Shown here: piece by piece, positions 24,957-33,156 of the stretch | Position numbering within the stretch: the first letter of the stretch is position 1 | Layout of the letters: the number at the start of each line of letters is the position of its first letter | Assembly (NCBI RefSeq): GCF_034929435.1 | Contig: NZ_JAYFUM010000021.1 | Location: 1 to 64,000 of the forward strand | DNA: 64,000 nt | DNA from: Arcicella rigui | GTDB taxonomy: Bacteria > Bacteroidota > Bacteroidia > Cytophagales > Spirosomataceae | Direction: 5' to 3' | The notes under the pieces: model-generated | Seen by the model: the letters and a program-made list of their open reading frames with translations, nothing else | What the model was told of the DNA's origin: nothing | The model's database searches: none | Position numbers and translations under genes: made by a program

Positions 24957-25150
24957 TTATTGATTTTGGATTTTGGATTTCGGATGTCGGATTTCGGATG
25001 TCGGATGTCAGATTTCAGATTTGGGATGTCAGATGTCGGATTTGGGATTTGTAAAATAAAATTGTTCTCTACAATTCCGAAATCCGACATCAGAAATCCA
25101 AAATCCCAAATAGCTCTAAACTCATAATTCCTAATTCATATTTCATAATT
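24957..25150. repeat. Long imperfect hairpin with many GGATGTC/GGATTTC units
   Basis: The left arm holds about ten tandem 7-10 base units (TTTGGATTTCGGATGTCGGA and onward), the right arm (25076-25115) the complement, TTCCGAAATCCGACATCAGA and onward, plus an ATTCATATTTCATAATT tail. It lies between nadV and the M23 gene and extends the M23 reading frame at its 5' end. Confidence 0.6.
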
Positions 25151-26522
25151 AAAGACTGTTTTCTTTCACCTCCGAAAAAGTAATTTCTTGAAGTATTTCA
25201 CCATTTTCAAAAATGGTTTCTAATACATCGTCGCCACTTTCTTCAAGGTTTCGGGTTTGGTATTTTTGATTTTCATACACCAATTTCAGCCTTCCTTTTT
25301 TACTGATTTTTCCGTGGTCGGTAATAGGGTCTTTAAAAACTACTCTGTCTTCGCCATTTACCGTAGCACTGCTACATTTAAAGGCAAATTTCTGAGTGTC
25401 TCTGTTTACTTTTTGCAATAAAGCTCCGCCCATGCCAAAAGCCACATTGTCGGCACTCCAACCGTGATTTTTGAGATTTTCTAAAATATCACCGATGCTT
25501 TCATAATTTACGCCATCCCCTTGAATAATTCTGATGTTCGGATTGAGTACTTTATAGCCTTTTTCGTTGACGGTAAAACCAATTTTTTCGCCTAAAATTT
25601 CCGCTACTTTCAGCACTACATCTTTAGGCTCACCGCTATCTGGACGAACTACCAACGTTCCTTTTCTGCCTAAAATTTGATTCTTCAATACTTCTCCCCA
25701 AAGTTTTTCGCAGGCATTATAAATATCATAGCTATCGCTCACGACCGCCACCAAACCTTCTGGATATTGTTCCAACATATTTTGATAAGCGGCTACTTCT
25801 TGGCTTTGTCCCCAACTGGTAATAGTGCTGTGTTCAGCAGCAGGAATACTAAAACCAAACATATCGTCTTGGTTGCCATAATATTCTTGGATAAACGTAA
25901 GTGCCGCCACGGTATCTGTTCCCATAAAATTAATCAAGTGCGAAGCTCCGCCAATTCCTGCACTATCAACGCTACTGACACCCCGAAAACCAAAATCATG
26001 TAATTTGAAATCTATTGTTGAAGGGTCGCCAGTGGCAGATAAGTATTGTAAAATCACTTTTCGTACTTCTCGGCTAATAGTTGCCACTGTACACGGATAC
26101 CATAATTGCAATAAAAGCGTTTCTAAAAAATTAGTAAGCCAAAAACAATTGGGGTCGGTATTTTCTACCGTCATCATTACGTTGTGAACAGGAATTACTT
26201 TTCCTTCGGGAACGGCTTTGATGCGAATGGGCAAGCGTCCTTGATGCTGATGTAAAATATATTCCCAGCCAGCTTTGTTGAAAAGTTTTTCATTGCCAAA
26301 ATGAGCCGTGAAAAGTTTAGCCGCACGGTCTATTTTTGCTTGACTAACGACCTCGCCCGCTAAATATTCTTTGAGTAAAAACTGTAATCCAAAAAAGGTT
26401 ACATCCTCAAATTTTCCACCTCGGCTTTCAAAATAGCTATAAATTTGGCTTGTGCCTTTCGGATATTGTTGGTAATGACTTACTTTGTAGCTGTCTGTAA
26501 GAAGTATGATATTATTTTCCAT
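25149..26522 (-). CDS. nadV: Nicotinamide phosphoribosyltransferase
   Basis: A 457-residue NAMPT-type enzyme that makes nicotinamide mononucleotide from nicotinamide and PRPP, a one-step salvage route to NAD. Vertebrate NAMPT-like signatures are plain: LTDSYKVSHYQQYPKGTSQIYSYFESRGG at the start, FKLHDFGFRGVSSVDSAGIGGASHLINFMGTDTVAA, SIPAAEHSTITSWG, VVSDSYDIYNACEKLWG and VRPDSGEP. The catalytic His and the phosphate-binding Arg/Asp residues are present. It stands alone between repeat hairpins, with 249 bases upstream. NadV genes are patchily distributed in bacteria and often transferred. Confidence 0.93.
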   Translation of the reverse strand: MENNIILLTDSYKVSHYQQYPKGTSQIYSYFESRGGKFEDVTFFGLQFLLKEYLAGEVVSQAKIDRAAKLFTAHFGNEKLFNKAGWEYILHQHQGRLPIRIKAVPEGKVIPVHNVMMTVENTDPNCFWLTNFLETLLLQLWYPCTVATISREVRKVILQYLSATGDPSTIDFKLHDFGFRGVSSVDSAGIGGASHLINFMGTDTVAALTFIQEYYGNQDDMFGFSIPAAEHSTITSWGQSQEVAAYQNMLEQYPEGLVAVVSDSYDIYNACEKLWGEVLKNQILGRKGTLVVRPDSGEPKDVVLKVAEILGEKIGFTVNEKGYKVLNPNIRIIQGDGVNYESIGDILENLKNHGWSADNVAFGMGGALLQKVNRDTQKFAFKCSSATVNGEDRVVFKDPITDHGKISKKGRLKLVYENQKYQTRNLEESGDDVLETIFENGEILQEITFSEVKENSL

Positions 26523-26771
26523 CGTAAAATCTTGAATGCTTAAATATCTTGCAATATGTTAAAATATTACGAAATCTATCCTTCCCAAATGAATATCTTG
26601 TAAATTGCGTCTTAAATATCCTTCATCTTTCGGGATAATTTAAAAAACAGAGCGATTAAGGCTGAATTTTTGAAACAAACTGTACAAAAAACAATAAAAA
26701 ACCAATCCATAACCATTTTCGTCTTAAAGAAAAGAAAGGCTGACAAGCATTAATATTTCCCTAAAATAACA

Positions 26772-27539
26772 ATGATAAAAATTTCCACCAACTCAAAAAA
26801 AGACGTTTACATTCACGCATCCATCATTACACTTTTGTTGATGGTACTTTTTTTTGGTTTTTTCTTCGTGTATTTGCCTTGGAGTACCAATCACGGTGAT
26901 GCGATTACTGTTCCGAATTTGAAAGGTTTAACTATGGAAGAAGCTGAAGACCTTTTGGATGAAAGAAATCTTGATTTTGAAGTAACCGACAGTACTTTTA
27001 CGCCCAACGTAAAACCACTAACGGTACTTTCTCAATATCCTTTAGAAAACTCTAAAGTAAAACAAGGACGAAAAATTTATTTGACGATTAATACCGAAAC
27101 CGCACCGATGATTAAATTACCGAAATTGACAGAAATGTCGGTAAGAAGTGCGGAACAACAACTATTAGTGTCAGGTTTAATAAAACCTGATTTGGAGTAT
27201 CAGAACGATAGCCGACAAAACGAAGTATTAGAAGTGAAATTCCAAGGTACGAAAATCGAGGCGGGTTCGTTAATTGCCAAAGGCTCTAAAGTTACGCTTG
27301 TAGTTGGAAACGGAACAGATAATGTAGAAATTGAAGTTCCTTGTGTAATCGGACAATTGTACGACGAAGCACAAATCGTTATCAAAGGCTCTGGTTTACA
27401 AGTAGGTACTGTTATTTACGACCCTACTTCAACCGAACCAGCAGGCACAATCATCAAACAAAATCCAGATTGTGATGGCGGAAAAATTCATTCAGGAGAA
27501 ATGATAGACCTTTGGGTGGCTGGAAATCCTCCTAATTGA
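26772..27539 (+). CDS. PASTA-domain membrane protein
   Basis: A 255-residue protein with one N-terminal membrane helix (about 18-38, IITLLLMVLFFGFFFVYLPW) and three periplasmic PASTA repeats (about 46-112, 113-180, 183-251), each starting with a P-x-L/V-x-G/L-x-T-x-x-x-A pattern (VPNLKGLTMEEAEDLL, LPKLTEMSVRSAEQQL, VPCVIGQLYDEAQIVI). PASTA domains bind peptidoglycan stem peptides or mediate protein contacts in kinases and PBPs; this protein has no kinase domain. It is followed after 19 bases by a T9SS cargo gene. Confidence 0.9.
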   Translation: MIKISTNSKKDVYIHASIITLLLMVLFFGFFFVYLPWSTNHGDAITVPNLKGLTMEEAEDLLDERNLDFEVTDSTFTPNVKPLTVLSQYPLENSKVKQGRKIYLTINTETAPMIKLPKLTEMSVRSAEQQLLVSGLIKPDLEYQNDSRQNEVLEVKFQGTKIEAGSLIAKGSKVTLVVGNGTDNVEIEVPCVIGQLYDEAQIVIKGSGLQVGTVIYDPTSTEPAGTIIKQNPDCDGGKIHSGEMIDLWVAGNPPN

Positions 27540-27558
27540 TTTTTACTTTCAACGAATT

Positions 27559-29526
27559 ATGGAAAAAATACCTACTGAATTTAATCAATCTTCAAAATTA
27601 GTGTTGCGTGGTTTCATGCAACACTTCTTTATTTTTACACTCTTACTTTTCTCGTCATTCGCTCAAGCTCAGTGGAATACTGTTCCTATTACTCGGAATT
27701 CTTCTATTAATATTAATCCGAAAACAAATGCTCAAAGCAAAGTTGAAGCTTTGACTTTGCCTTTTTTTGACGATTTTTCGACGGCAACAAACGGACAAGC
27801 CTTGCCTAATCTTTGGCAAAATGGTGGCGGTGTTTTTGTCAATAATACTTTAGCCACTGGGCAACCTTCGGTAAATGTGGCTACTTTTGATGGACTAAAA
27901 GCCAATGGTTTTCCGTATGATTTCACCAATCAGACGGCTCAAGGAGCAACCGATACGCTTACTTCGCAACCAATAGATTTGTCTCGCTACTCCCCTGCCG
28001 ACTCTTTGTATTTTAGTTTTTACTGGGAAGCAAAAGGCTTAGGCGAACAGCCCGACAATAACGATTCGCTTTGTTTGCAGTTTTTGACCAATGGAAATAT
28101 CTGGAAAAATATCTGGATTCAGAAAGGCGACAATATCGTCAACGCATTTCAACAAGTAATTCTACCAATTCGGGCGAGTTTGTACTTTCATTCAAATTTT
28201 CAATTTCGTTTTCAGAGTTTTGGTAGAAAATCTGGTCAGTTTGACGTCTGGCATTTAGATTATGTGTGTTTGGCAAAGAAAAGTGACAATGCCTTGAATG
28301 GCTATATTTTAGGAAATATTTACAATAATCAGACAAAGAAATTTGAAAATATTTCGTCACTGAAAGATCTTGCTTGTTCCGAAAATATTCAGCCCATACT
28401 TAAACGATACCGAGCAATGCCAATGACGCAGTTTTTGGCAGCCAAACCTTCATCAAATAGCGAAATCGCAGATTCGTCGGGCGTAAAAGTGAATAATTTA
28501 TACTTGAATAATAATGACGTAAACTTGTATTTTTCAGTACAAAATATAAGTACAAAAGATACTATTTACAAAGACCAAAGAGTTGGGAAAGACGCTCTGA
28601 CCTTGGGCGGTTCAAAAATATTTAAGTTTAAAAATAACTTTGCCAATAAAATTTCGGGCGATAAAGCTTATTTACGAGTAAAGTTTTTACTCGGTACGCA
28701 AGATGCCAGCAACAGTACTTTTAATAAAATTTTGGCTCAAAACGACACCATCAGTACCACATTGGCATTGGATAATTATTATGCCTACGACGACGGAACG
28801 GCAGAAGCAGGAGCGTATCTAAAAAAAGGTTTTGGCAGAGTAGCGGTACAATATGTAAATAATAAATCAGATGTGGTGAAGGCAATTAGAATCAATCTTC
28901 AACCTTCGCTGACGAATATTGCGGGCAATGCCATTACACTACAAATTATGGCAAATGACCGTGGAAAACCAGGAACAGTATTAAGAGGACTTTATACAAA
29001 AATTCAATATCCCGACCAACAAAATGGGTTTATAGAGTACGCCATCGACCCCGTAGTGGTTACCGATACTTTTTATGTGGGCTATTTACAATATACCGAC
29101 GACGAACCTGTGATTGTTGGTTTAGATAAAAACTCCTCGCAGTTTACGGGTAAACACTTTTTTAATATCAGTAACGAATGGATAAATGCCTCATCAGCCG
29201 ACACTACTTTGTACAAAGCCATGCGAGGAAGTTTGATGATTCGTCCTGTCATGGGCGGACAAGTATCGCCCGTAGTGTTGGAAACCGAAGACGAAATTCA
29301 AGATAAAAACTTGGTTGTGTCGCCAAATCCGAGTTCGGGAATTATCCGCTGGAATGATAGAAGTCTAAAAAAAGTAGAAGTTTTTGATATTTCGGGCAGA
29401 AGTGTTCATCAAGAAACAACTGATAATCAAAGTATTAATTTAGAATCCCTAAATTCAGGAATGTATCTTTTGCGACTTTCAAATGAACGTAATACATTTG
29501 TCAGAAAAATATGGATTAGTCATTAA
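27559..29526 (+). CDS. Secreted protein with type IX secretion C-terminal tail
   Basis: A 655-residue exported protein. A signal peptide (MQHFFIFTLLLFSSFAQAQ; the ATG at residue 20 is an alternative start) leads to a large beta-rich region of unknown fold containing jelly-roll-like segments (YYAYDDGTAEAGAYL, FYVGYLQYTDDEP). The last 75 residues are a Por-secretion (T9SS type A) domain: VVSPNPSSGII, VEVFDISGRSV and MYLLRLSNERNTFVRKIWI. It should be delivered to the cell surface. The function of the main body is not recognised. It is co-oriented with and close to the PASTA gene. Confidence 0.85.
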   Translation: MEKIPTEFNQSSKLVLRGFMQHFFIFTLLLFSSFAQAQWNTVPITRNSSININPKTNAQSKVEALTLPFFDDFSTATNGQALPNLWQNGGGVFVNNTLATGQPSVNVATFDGLKANGFPYDFTNQTAQGATDTLTSQPIDLSRYSPADSLYFSFYWEAKGLGEQPDNNDSLCLQFLTNGNIWKNIWIQKGDNIVNAFQQVILPIRASLYFHSNFQFRFQSFGRKSGQFDVWHLDYVCLAKKSDNALNGYILGNIYNNQTKKFENISSLKDLACSENIQPILKRYRAMPMTQFLAAKPSSNSEIADSSGVKVNNLYLNNNDVNLYFSVQNISTKDTIYKDQRVGKDALTLGGSKIFKFKNNFANKISGDKAYLRVKFLLGTQDASNSTFNKILAQNDTISTTLALDNYYAYDDGTAEAGAYLKKGFGRVAVQYVNNKSDVVKAIRINLQPSLTNIAGNAITLQIMANDRGKPGTVLRGLYTKIQYPDQQNGFIEYAIDPVVVTDTFYVGYLQYTDDEPVIVGLDKNSSQFTGKHFFNISNEWINASSADTTLYKAMRGSLMIRPVMGGQVSPVVLETEDEIQDKNLVVSPNPSSGIIRWNDRSLKKVEVFDISGRSVHQETTDNQSINLESLNSGMYLLRLSNERNTFVRKIWISH

Positions 29527-29553
29527 ATAAACAATTAAATAAATACCAATACC

Positions 29554-29850
29554 ATGGATATTAGCGTAGAAGAACTTAAAGCGAAACTTGATAAAGGCGA
29601 AACTTTCAACTTCCTTGATGTAAGAGAAGAATACGAATATGAAGAGCAAAATTTAGGAGCGAAATTGATTCCTTTAGGCGAGTTACCAGACCGCTTGGAT
29701 GAAATTGAGGCTTGGAAAGATGAGGAAGTAATTGTTCATTGCCGTTCAGGAGCTCGTTCTGGTAAAGCAAAAGCCTTTTTAACAGCACAAGGATTTAGCA
29801 ATGTCCGCAATGTATTGGGTGGCATCTTAGCTTTTAATGAGTTAGACTAA
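29554..29850 (+). CDS. Rhodanese-like domain protein
   Basis: A 98-residue single rhodanese domain, cytoplasmic, with the nucleophilic cysteine in IVHCRSGARSGKA (about residue 68) in the active-site loop CRSGAR, preceded by FLDVREEYEYEEQNLGAKLIPLGELPDRL. The fold is complete. Such proteins carry sulfur as a persulfide or sense redox state. It lies 27 bases after the T9SS gene and 59 bases before a second rhodanese gene, with a terminator hairpin between. Confidence 0.92.
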   Translation: MDISVEELKAKLDKGETFNFLDVREEYEYEEQNLGAKLIPLGELPDRLDEIEAWKDEEVIVHCRSGARSGKAKAFLTAQGFSNVRNVLGGILAFNELD

Positions 29851-29872
29851 TAAAGGTTTCAATAATCTTAGC

Positions 29873-29906
29873 AAGTGGTCTGTCGAAAGGCAGACCACTT
29901 TTATTT
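29873..29906 (+). terminator. Terminator between the two rhodanese genes
   Basis: Perfect 10-base stem AAGTGGTCTG (29873-29882) and CAGACCACTT (29891-29900) with an 8-base loop and TTATTT after. It ends only a few bases before the ATG at 29910, so it may modulate expression of the second gene. Confidence 0.7.
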
Positions 29907-29909
29907 ACA

Positions 29910-30203
29910 ATGAATATATCCAGTATTTCAGCCACTGAATTTAAAGAGCGTTATCCCCATCTTCATATTTTAGACATCCGAACGCCCTACGAAATTGAAG
30001 AATTTGATATTGGCGGACTACAAATTCCTTTGGATGAACTCTTACTTTCAACTGAAAAAATTTTACATCTTCAAGACCAAGAAACCATTGTTGTTTGTTA
30101 TTCAGGCTTACAAAGTATCATTGCTTGTAAAATTTTAGAGAAAAAAGGTTTTCAACATTTACGAAATTTAGCAGGCGGATTAGAAGCCTATTTGAATTTA
30201 TAG
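29910..30203 (+). CDS. Rhodanese-like domain protein, second copy
   Basis: A 97-residue single-domain rhodanese with nucleophile in VVCYSGLQSIIA (about residue 67); the loop reads CYSGLQ, differing from CRSGAR of the first copy. DIRTPYEIEEFDIGGLQIPLDEL is the N-terminal signature. The loop difference suggests altered substrate preference. The start lies in the immediate shadow of the terminator hairpin. Confidence 0.9.
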   Translation: MNISSISATEFKERYPHLHILDIRTPYEIEEFDIGGLQIPLDELLLSTEKILHLQDQETIVVCYSGLQSIIACKILEKKGFQHLRNLAGGLEAYLNL

Positions 30204-30284
30204 AAGCGATGAAAATGATTTTCACGGCATTTTAACAACACAAAAGAAAATCTTTCGATAGAAAAGCAGTATTTTTGAAGATGA

Positions 30285-30375
30285 TTTTTAGTTAATAAAG
30301 TCATTTTATCAAATTTTCGAAATAGCTTTAGTACTAACTCATAATTCATATTTCACAATTCATAACTCTTACATA
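30285..30375. repeat. Intergenic hairpin-type repeat before lgt
   Basis: Contains GTTAATAAAGTCATTTTATCAAATTTTCGAAATAGC and an ATTCATATTTCACAATTCATAAC tail (split for length: first part about 30292-30327, tail about 30344-30367). The same tail occurs in the elements near 25115 and 62800, so it is a member of the window-wide family. Confidence 0.4.
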
Positions 30376-30380
30376 CCCTA

Positions 30381-31208
30381 ATGTTGACATATATTGACTG
30401 GCATACTTCTCCTGAAATTTTCAATTTATTTGGCTTCCCAATTCGTTGGTATGGATTAATGTTTGCTTCGGCGTTTTTAGCTGGCTATCAAGTACTTAGT
30501 TATATGTATAAAAAAGAAGGACGTTCGCTTGAAGAAGCCGACGAACTACTAATGTACGCTATGATTGCCACAGTAGTTGGTGCAAGAATGGGACATTACT
30601 TCTTTTACGAATTTCCTTTGTTACTTAGCGACCCCGTTCGTTTTTTTGTTTCAATGGTTACACCACCGTATGCAGGTTTGGCTTCGCATGGTGCAGGTAT
30701 TGCATTGTTGTTTGCATTTTATCTCTATTCAAAAAAGAGAAACCTTCCTTATTTATACATTACAGACAGAGTAGTACCCACAGTAGCTTTGGGCGGAGCT
30801 TTCATTCGTTTTGGGAATTTGATGAATTCTGAAATCGTTGGAAAACAAACCGACGTACCTTGGGCTTTTATGTTTTATAACGACTCTTCTCTCGGACACG
30901 ATTATATGACCGTTGTACCACGCCACCCTTCGCAATTGTACGAATGTCTTTCGTGTTTAGTACTTTTCGTAATTTTGATGTGGATTTGGAATCGTAAAAA
31001 AGAAAATACGCCTAATGGTTTTATGACAGGCTTTTTCCTTTTAGTACTTTTTATTCTTAGATTTTTATACGAATTCTTGAAAGAAAACCAAGTAGCTTTT
31101 GAAGATGGCATGAGCTTCAATATGGGACAATGGCTAAGTATTCCTGCTATTATTTTTGCCATAGGTGTATTGATTTATGCTTTTAAAAATAGTAAAAAAA
31201 GCATCTAA
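30381..31208 (+). CDS. lgt: Prolipoprotein diacylglyceryl transferase
   Basis: A 275-residue, seven-helix inner-membrane enzyme that attaches diacylglycerol to the lipobox cysteine, needed for the many lipoproteins encoded in this window. The Lgt signature GGAFIRFGNLMNSEIVGK is present (about 137-155) together with GLASHGAGIA (about 96), YGLMFASAFLAGYQ and RHPSQLYE (about 182), which include the essential His and Arg residues. Length is normal. A short palindrome (CTGATAATTATCAG, 31213-31226) follows. Confidence 0.95.
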   Translation: MLTYIDWHTSPEIFNLFGFPIRWYGLMFASAFLAGYQVLSYMYKKEGRSLEEADELLMYAMIATVVGARMGHYFFYEFPLLLSDPVRFFVSMVTPPYAGLASHGAGIALLFAFYLYSKKRNLPYLYITDRVVPTVALGGAFIRFGNLMNSEIVGKQTDVPWAFMFYNDSSLGHDYMTVVPRHPSQLYECLSCLVLFVILMWIWNRKKENTPNGFMTGFFLLVLFILRFLYEFLKENQVAFEDGMSFNMGQWLSIPAIIFAIGVLIYAFKNSKKSI

Positions 31209-31293
31209 TTGCCTGATAATTATCAGTCTTACAAATTAGTTTTTGCTATCTTTATTAACCATCTTTGTATATAAACATTAACAGACAACAAAA

Positions 31294-31683
31294 ATGGACA
31301 ATACAGAAAAAAAGCCTACTATCTCTGAGGCATTAGATAGCTTAGTAGCAGCAACAACCGATAAAGTAGCAGAATTAAAAGCTGAGGCTGACGTAAAAAT
31401 AGCGGAAGCTAAAGTAGCAGCTACCGAACTTACAGCCGAAGCAACTGAAAAACTTGAGGAAGCAAAAACATTAGTAAGCGAAAAAATCACTGAACTAAAA
31501 AGTATAGATTATGCCGCCAAAGCTGAAACTTTGAAAGCAGAAGCTATCGAAGAATTGAAAGATTTGAAAGAAGACCTCAGTGAAGAAATCGAAGATTTGA
31601 AAGAAGTAGCTTCTGAAAAATTAGAAGAAGCCAAAGAAGCAACAAAAGGTGTTTTTGATAAAATCAAGGGGATTTTTGAATAG
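31294..31683 (+). CDS. Ala/Glu/Lys-rich coiled-coil protein (YtxH/LEA-like)
   Basis: A 129-residue highly charged, almost entirely helical protein made of 11-residue-like repeats (KVAELKAEADVKIAEAK, TEKLEEAKTLVSEKI, KLEEAKEATKGVF). The pattern is like YtxH or late-embryogenesis-abundant proteins that protect membranes or proteins under stress. No signal peptide or membrane segment. It is a single-gene unit ended by a 29-base perfect stem-loop at 31694-31764. A near-consensus -7 box (CATCTTTG) precedes it. Function is inferred from composition only. Confidence 0.75.
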   Translation: MDNTEKKPTISEALDSLVAATTDKVAELKAEADVKIAEAKVAATELTAEATEKLEEAKTLVSEKITELKSIDYAAKAETLKAEAIEELKDLKEDLSEEIEDLKEVASEKLEEAKEATKGVFDKIKGIFE

Positions 31684-31693
31684 CAATTTAGAT

Positions 31694-31764
31694 ATAAATT
31701 TTGAGTTATGAATTATGAAATCTTTTAGCTTTAACGATTTCATAATTCATAACTCAAAATTTAT
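31694..31764. terminator. Bidirectional terminator with 29-base perfect stem
   Basis: ATAAATTTTGAGTTATGAAT... (31694-31722) pairs exactly with 31736-31764, loop of 13 bases. It separates the convergent coiled-coil gene (stop 31683) and NlpC/P60 gene (stop 31769), and shares the AATTATGAAATC unit with other hairpins here. Confidence 0.8.
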
Positions 31765-31768
31765 AATT

Positions 31769-32977
31769 TCAATACACCTTATCCATCTTCAACCCACTCA
31801 CGCCTTTCATTCCGTTGTTTAAAATTCTTTTAGCACGTAAGTATCTTTTGAAATTAAAAGCATCAAAATTCGGAGCAGACGCAATCATACTATTGATTCT
31901 TACTTTATCTGAAGCGTGAATAAACTCTCCGTTTCCTAACCACATCGCTACGTGAACTACTCTTTCAGAACCGTCTTCACGTTTTTCTCCAAAAAATAAT
32001 AAATCTCCAGTTTTCAAGTTTGCCCAATTGCCCGTTTTATCAACCAACTCGCCAACCATTACTTGTTGCGAAGCATCACGAGGCAATAGTATGCCATTCA
32101 AGAAATAAACCGTTTTGGTAAAACCACTACAATCAACGCCCTTGAAAGAAGTACCGCCCCAGAGGTATGGAACGCCCATTAATCTTTTGGAAGTTTTATC
32201 TAAATTTTCCTCAGTAGTATTAACACCAGCCAACCATTTATTGTAAATATTAGCTTCATTTTTGGCAACAAACCCTCTTCTGTTATCAGGAAAAAGTACT
32301 TGATAAAAGCCATCTTTTTCGGCAACAACTTCCAAAATACAACCAGCCACCAAATCTGAAACAGTTGACGATTCAAGATTTGTTTCAGAATATGCCGAAC
32401 CATAAGCACGAGTATAAATGATTTTGGGCGTATTCTGCCAATGCGAAAACTGTTCTTTATTCAAAGCAGTAATCGCTCCTCTATCCACCCAAGCAATGTA
32501 TTGGTCGGGCGTTTGAATCAATAACCAACCATTATCTTCTTTCTCTAAAATCTTTACTGGAGTACCCAATAAAGCCTGCGAAGCCAACTCTCCGCTATGG
32601 CGTGGCGAGTAACGAATGTTACAAACAGACACTTCAACCAAACCATAGATTTTATCTTCTAATTCAGTTTCTGGCAAAGTTTTAATTTCATCAACTACGA
32701 TGGAATTTGCTACTTTCAGCCGACTGATTAAAGCATTTTTAGCTTCAATCAAATTTGTTTTTCCTGTCAGAATCAATTGATTATCTTTTCGATAAGCATC
32801 AATTTGAAAAATAGCAGTACGTTTATCTGGAGCATACCGCTGGGTGAAACTATCAATGATTTGTGAAACAGAAGAGTCGGCAAGGCTTGCTCTGCTTGAA
32901 TTTGACTTTAAAGGTTTCGTCGGATTAGCCAACGAAACTAAAGTATTTAGGAATAATAAAAGGAAATATTTTTTCAT
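31769..32977 (-). CDS. C40 (NlpC/P60) peptidase with SH3-like domains
   Basis: A 402-residue secreted cell-wall enzyme that should cut gamma-D-glutamyl bonds in peptidoglycan. After a signal peptide there is an N-terminal region (about 30-110), two bacterial SH3-like domains (about 112-175 and 190-250), and the NlpC/P60 catalytic domain with C283 (GVDCSGF), H342 (VVHVAMWLG) and H354 (EFIHAS), a complete triad. This order is that of the gamma-D-glutamyl-L-diamino acid endopeptidases of Bacteroidota. It may supply the dipeptides used by the dipeptide epimerase at 7574. It is a single-gene unit. Confidence 0.9.
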   Translation of the reverse strand: MKKYFLLLFLNTLVSLANPTKPLKSNSSRASLADSSVSQIIDSFTQRYAPDKRTAIFQIDAYRKDNQLILTGKTNLIEAKNALISRLKVANSIVVDEIKTLPETELEDKIYGLVEVSVCNIRYSPRHSGELASQALLGTPVKILEKEDNGWLLIQTPDQYIAWVDRGAITALNKEQFSHWQNTPKIIYTRAYGSAYSETNLESSTVSDLVAGCILEVVAEKDGFYQVLFPDNRRGFVAKNEANIYNKWLAGVNTTEENLDKTSKRLMGVPYLWGGTSFKGVDCSGFTKTVYFLNGILLPRDASQQVMVGELVDKTGNWANLKTGDLLFFGEKREDGSERVVHVAMWLGNGEFIHASDKVRINSMIASAPNFDAFNFKRYLRAKRILNNGMKGVSGLKMDKVY

Positions 32978-32989
32978 GGAATTTTTGTT

Positions 32990-33155
32990 AGCGATAAGTT
33001 GTGAGCTATGAGCCTTTAGCTTTGAGCTATGAGCTATGAGCTATGAGTAGTGAGTTTTGAAATTTGATTTTAAGCACTGAATCCTGAGTTAATTAAGCGT
33101 TCAAAATAACAACTCAAAGCTCACCGCTCATAGCTCAAGACTAATAGCTCAACAG
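32990..33155. repeat. Long imperfect hairpin with GAGCTAT/GAGCTTT units
   Basis: Left arm has at least six GAGCTATGA-type units, right arm (33108-33152) has AACTCAAAGCTCACCGCTCA and TAGCTCAAGAC-like complements. It separates the NlpC/P60 gene from the beta-lactamase-fold gene upstream on the same strand. The same GAGCTAT/GAGCTTT unit recurs at 37994-38090 and, more degenerate, at 62670-62700. Confidence 0.6.
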
Positions 33156-33156
33156 C

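Noticed and set aside
31278..31490. Minus-strand Ser/Ala-rich frame
   Set aside because: It is a shadow of the repetitive coiled-coil gene on the plus strand.
24957..33155. CRISPR array
   Set aside because: Tandem 7-10 base units and long hairpins are present, but no direct repeats of 24-40 bases with regular unique spacers and no cas genes.
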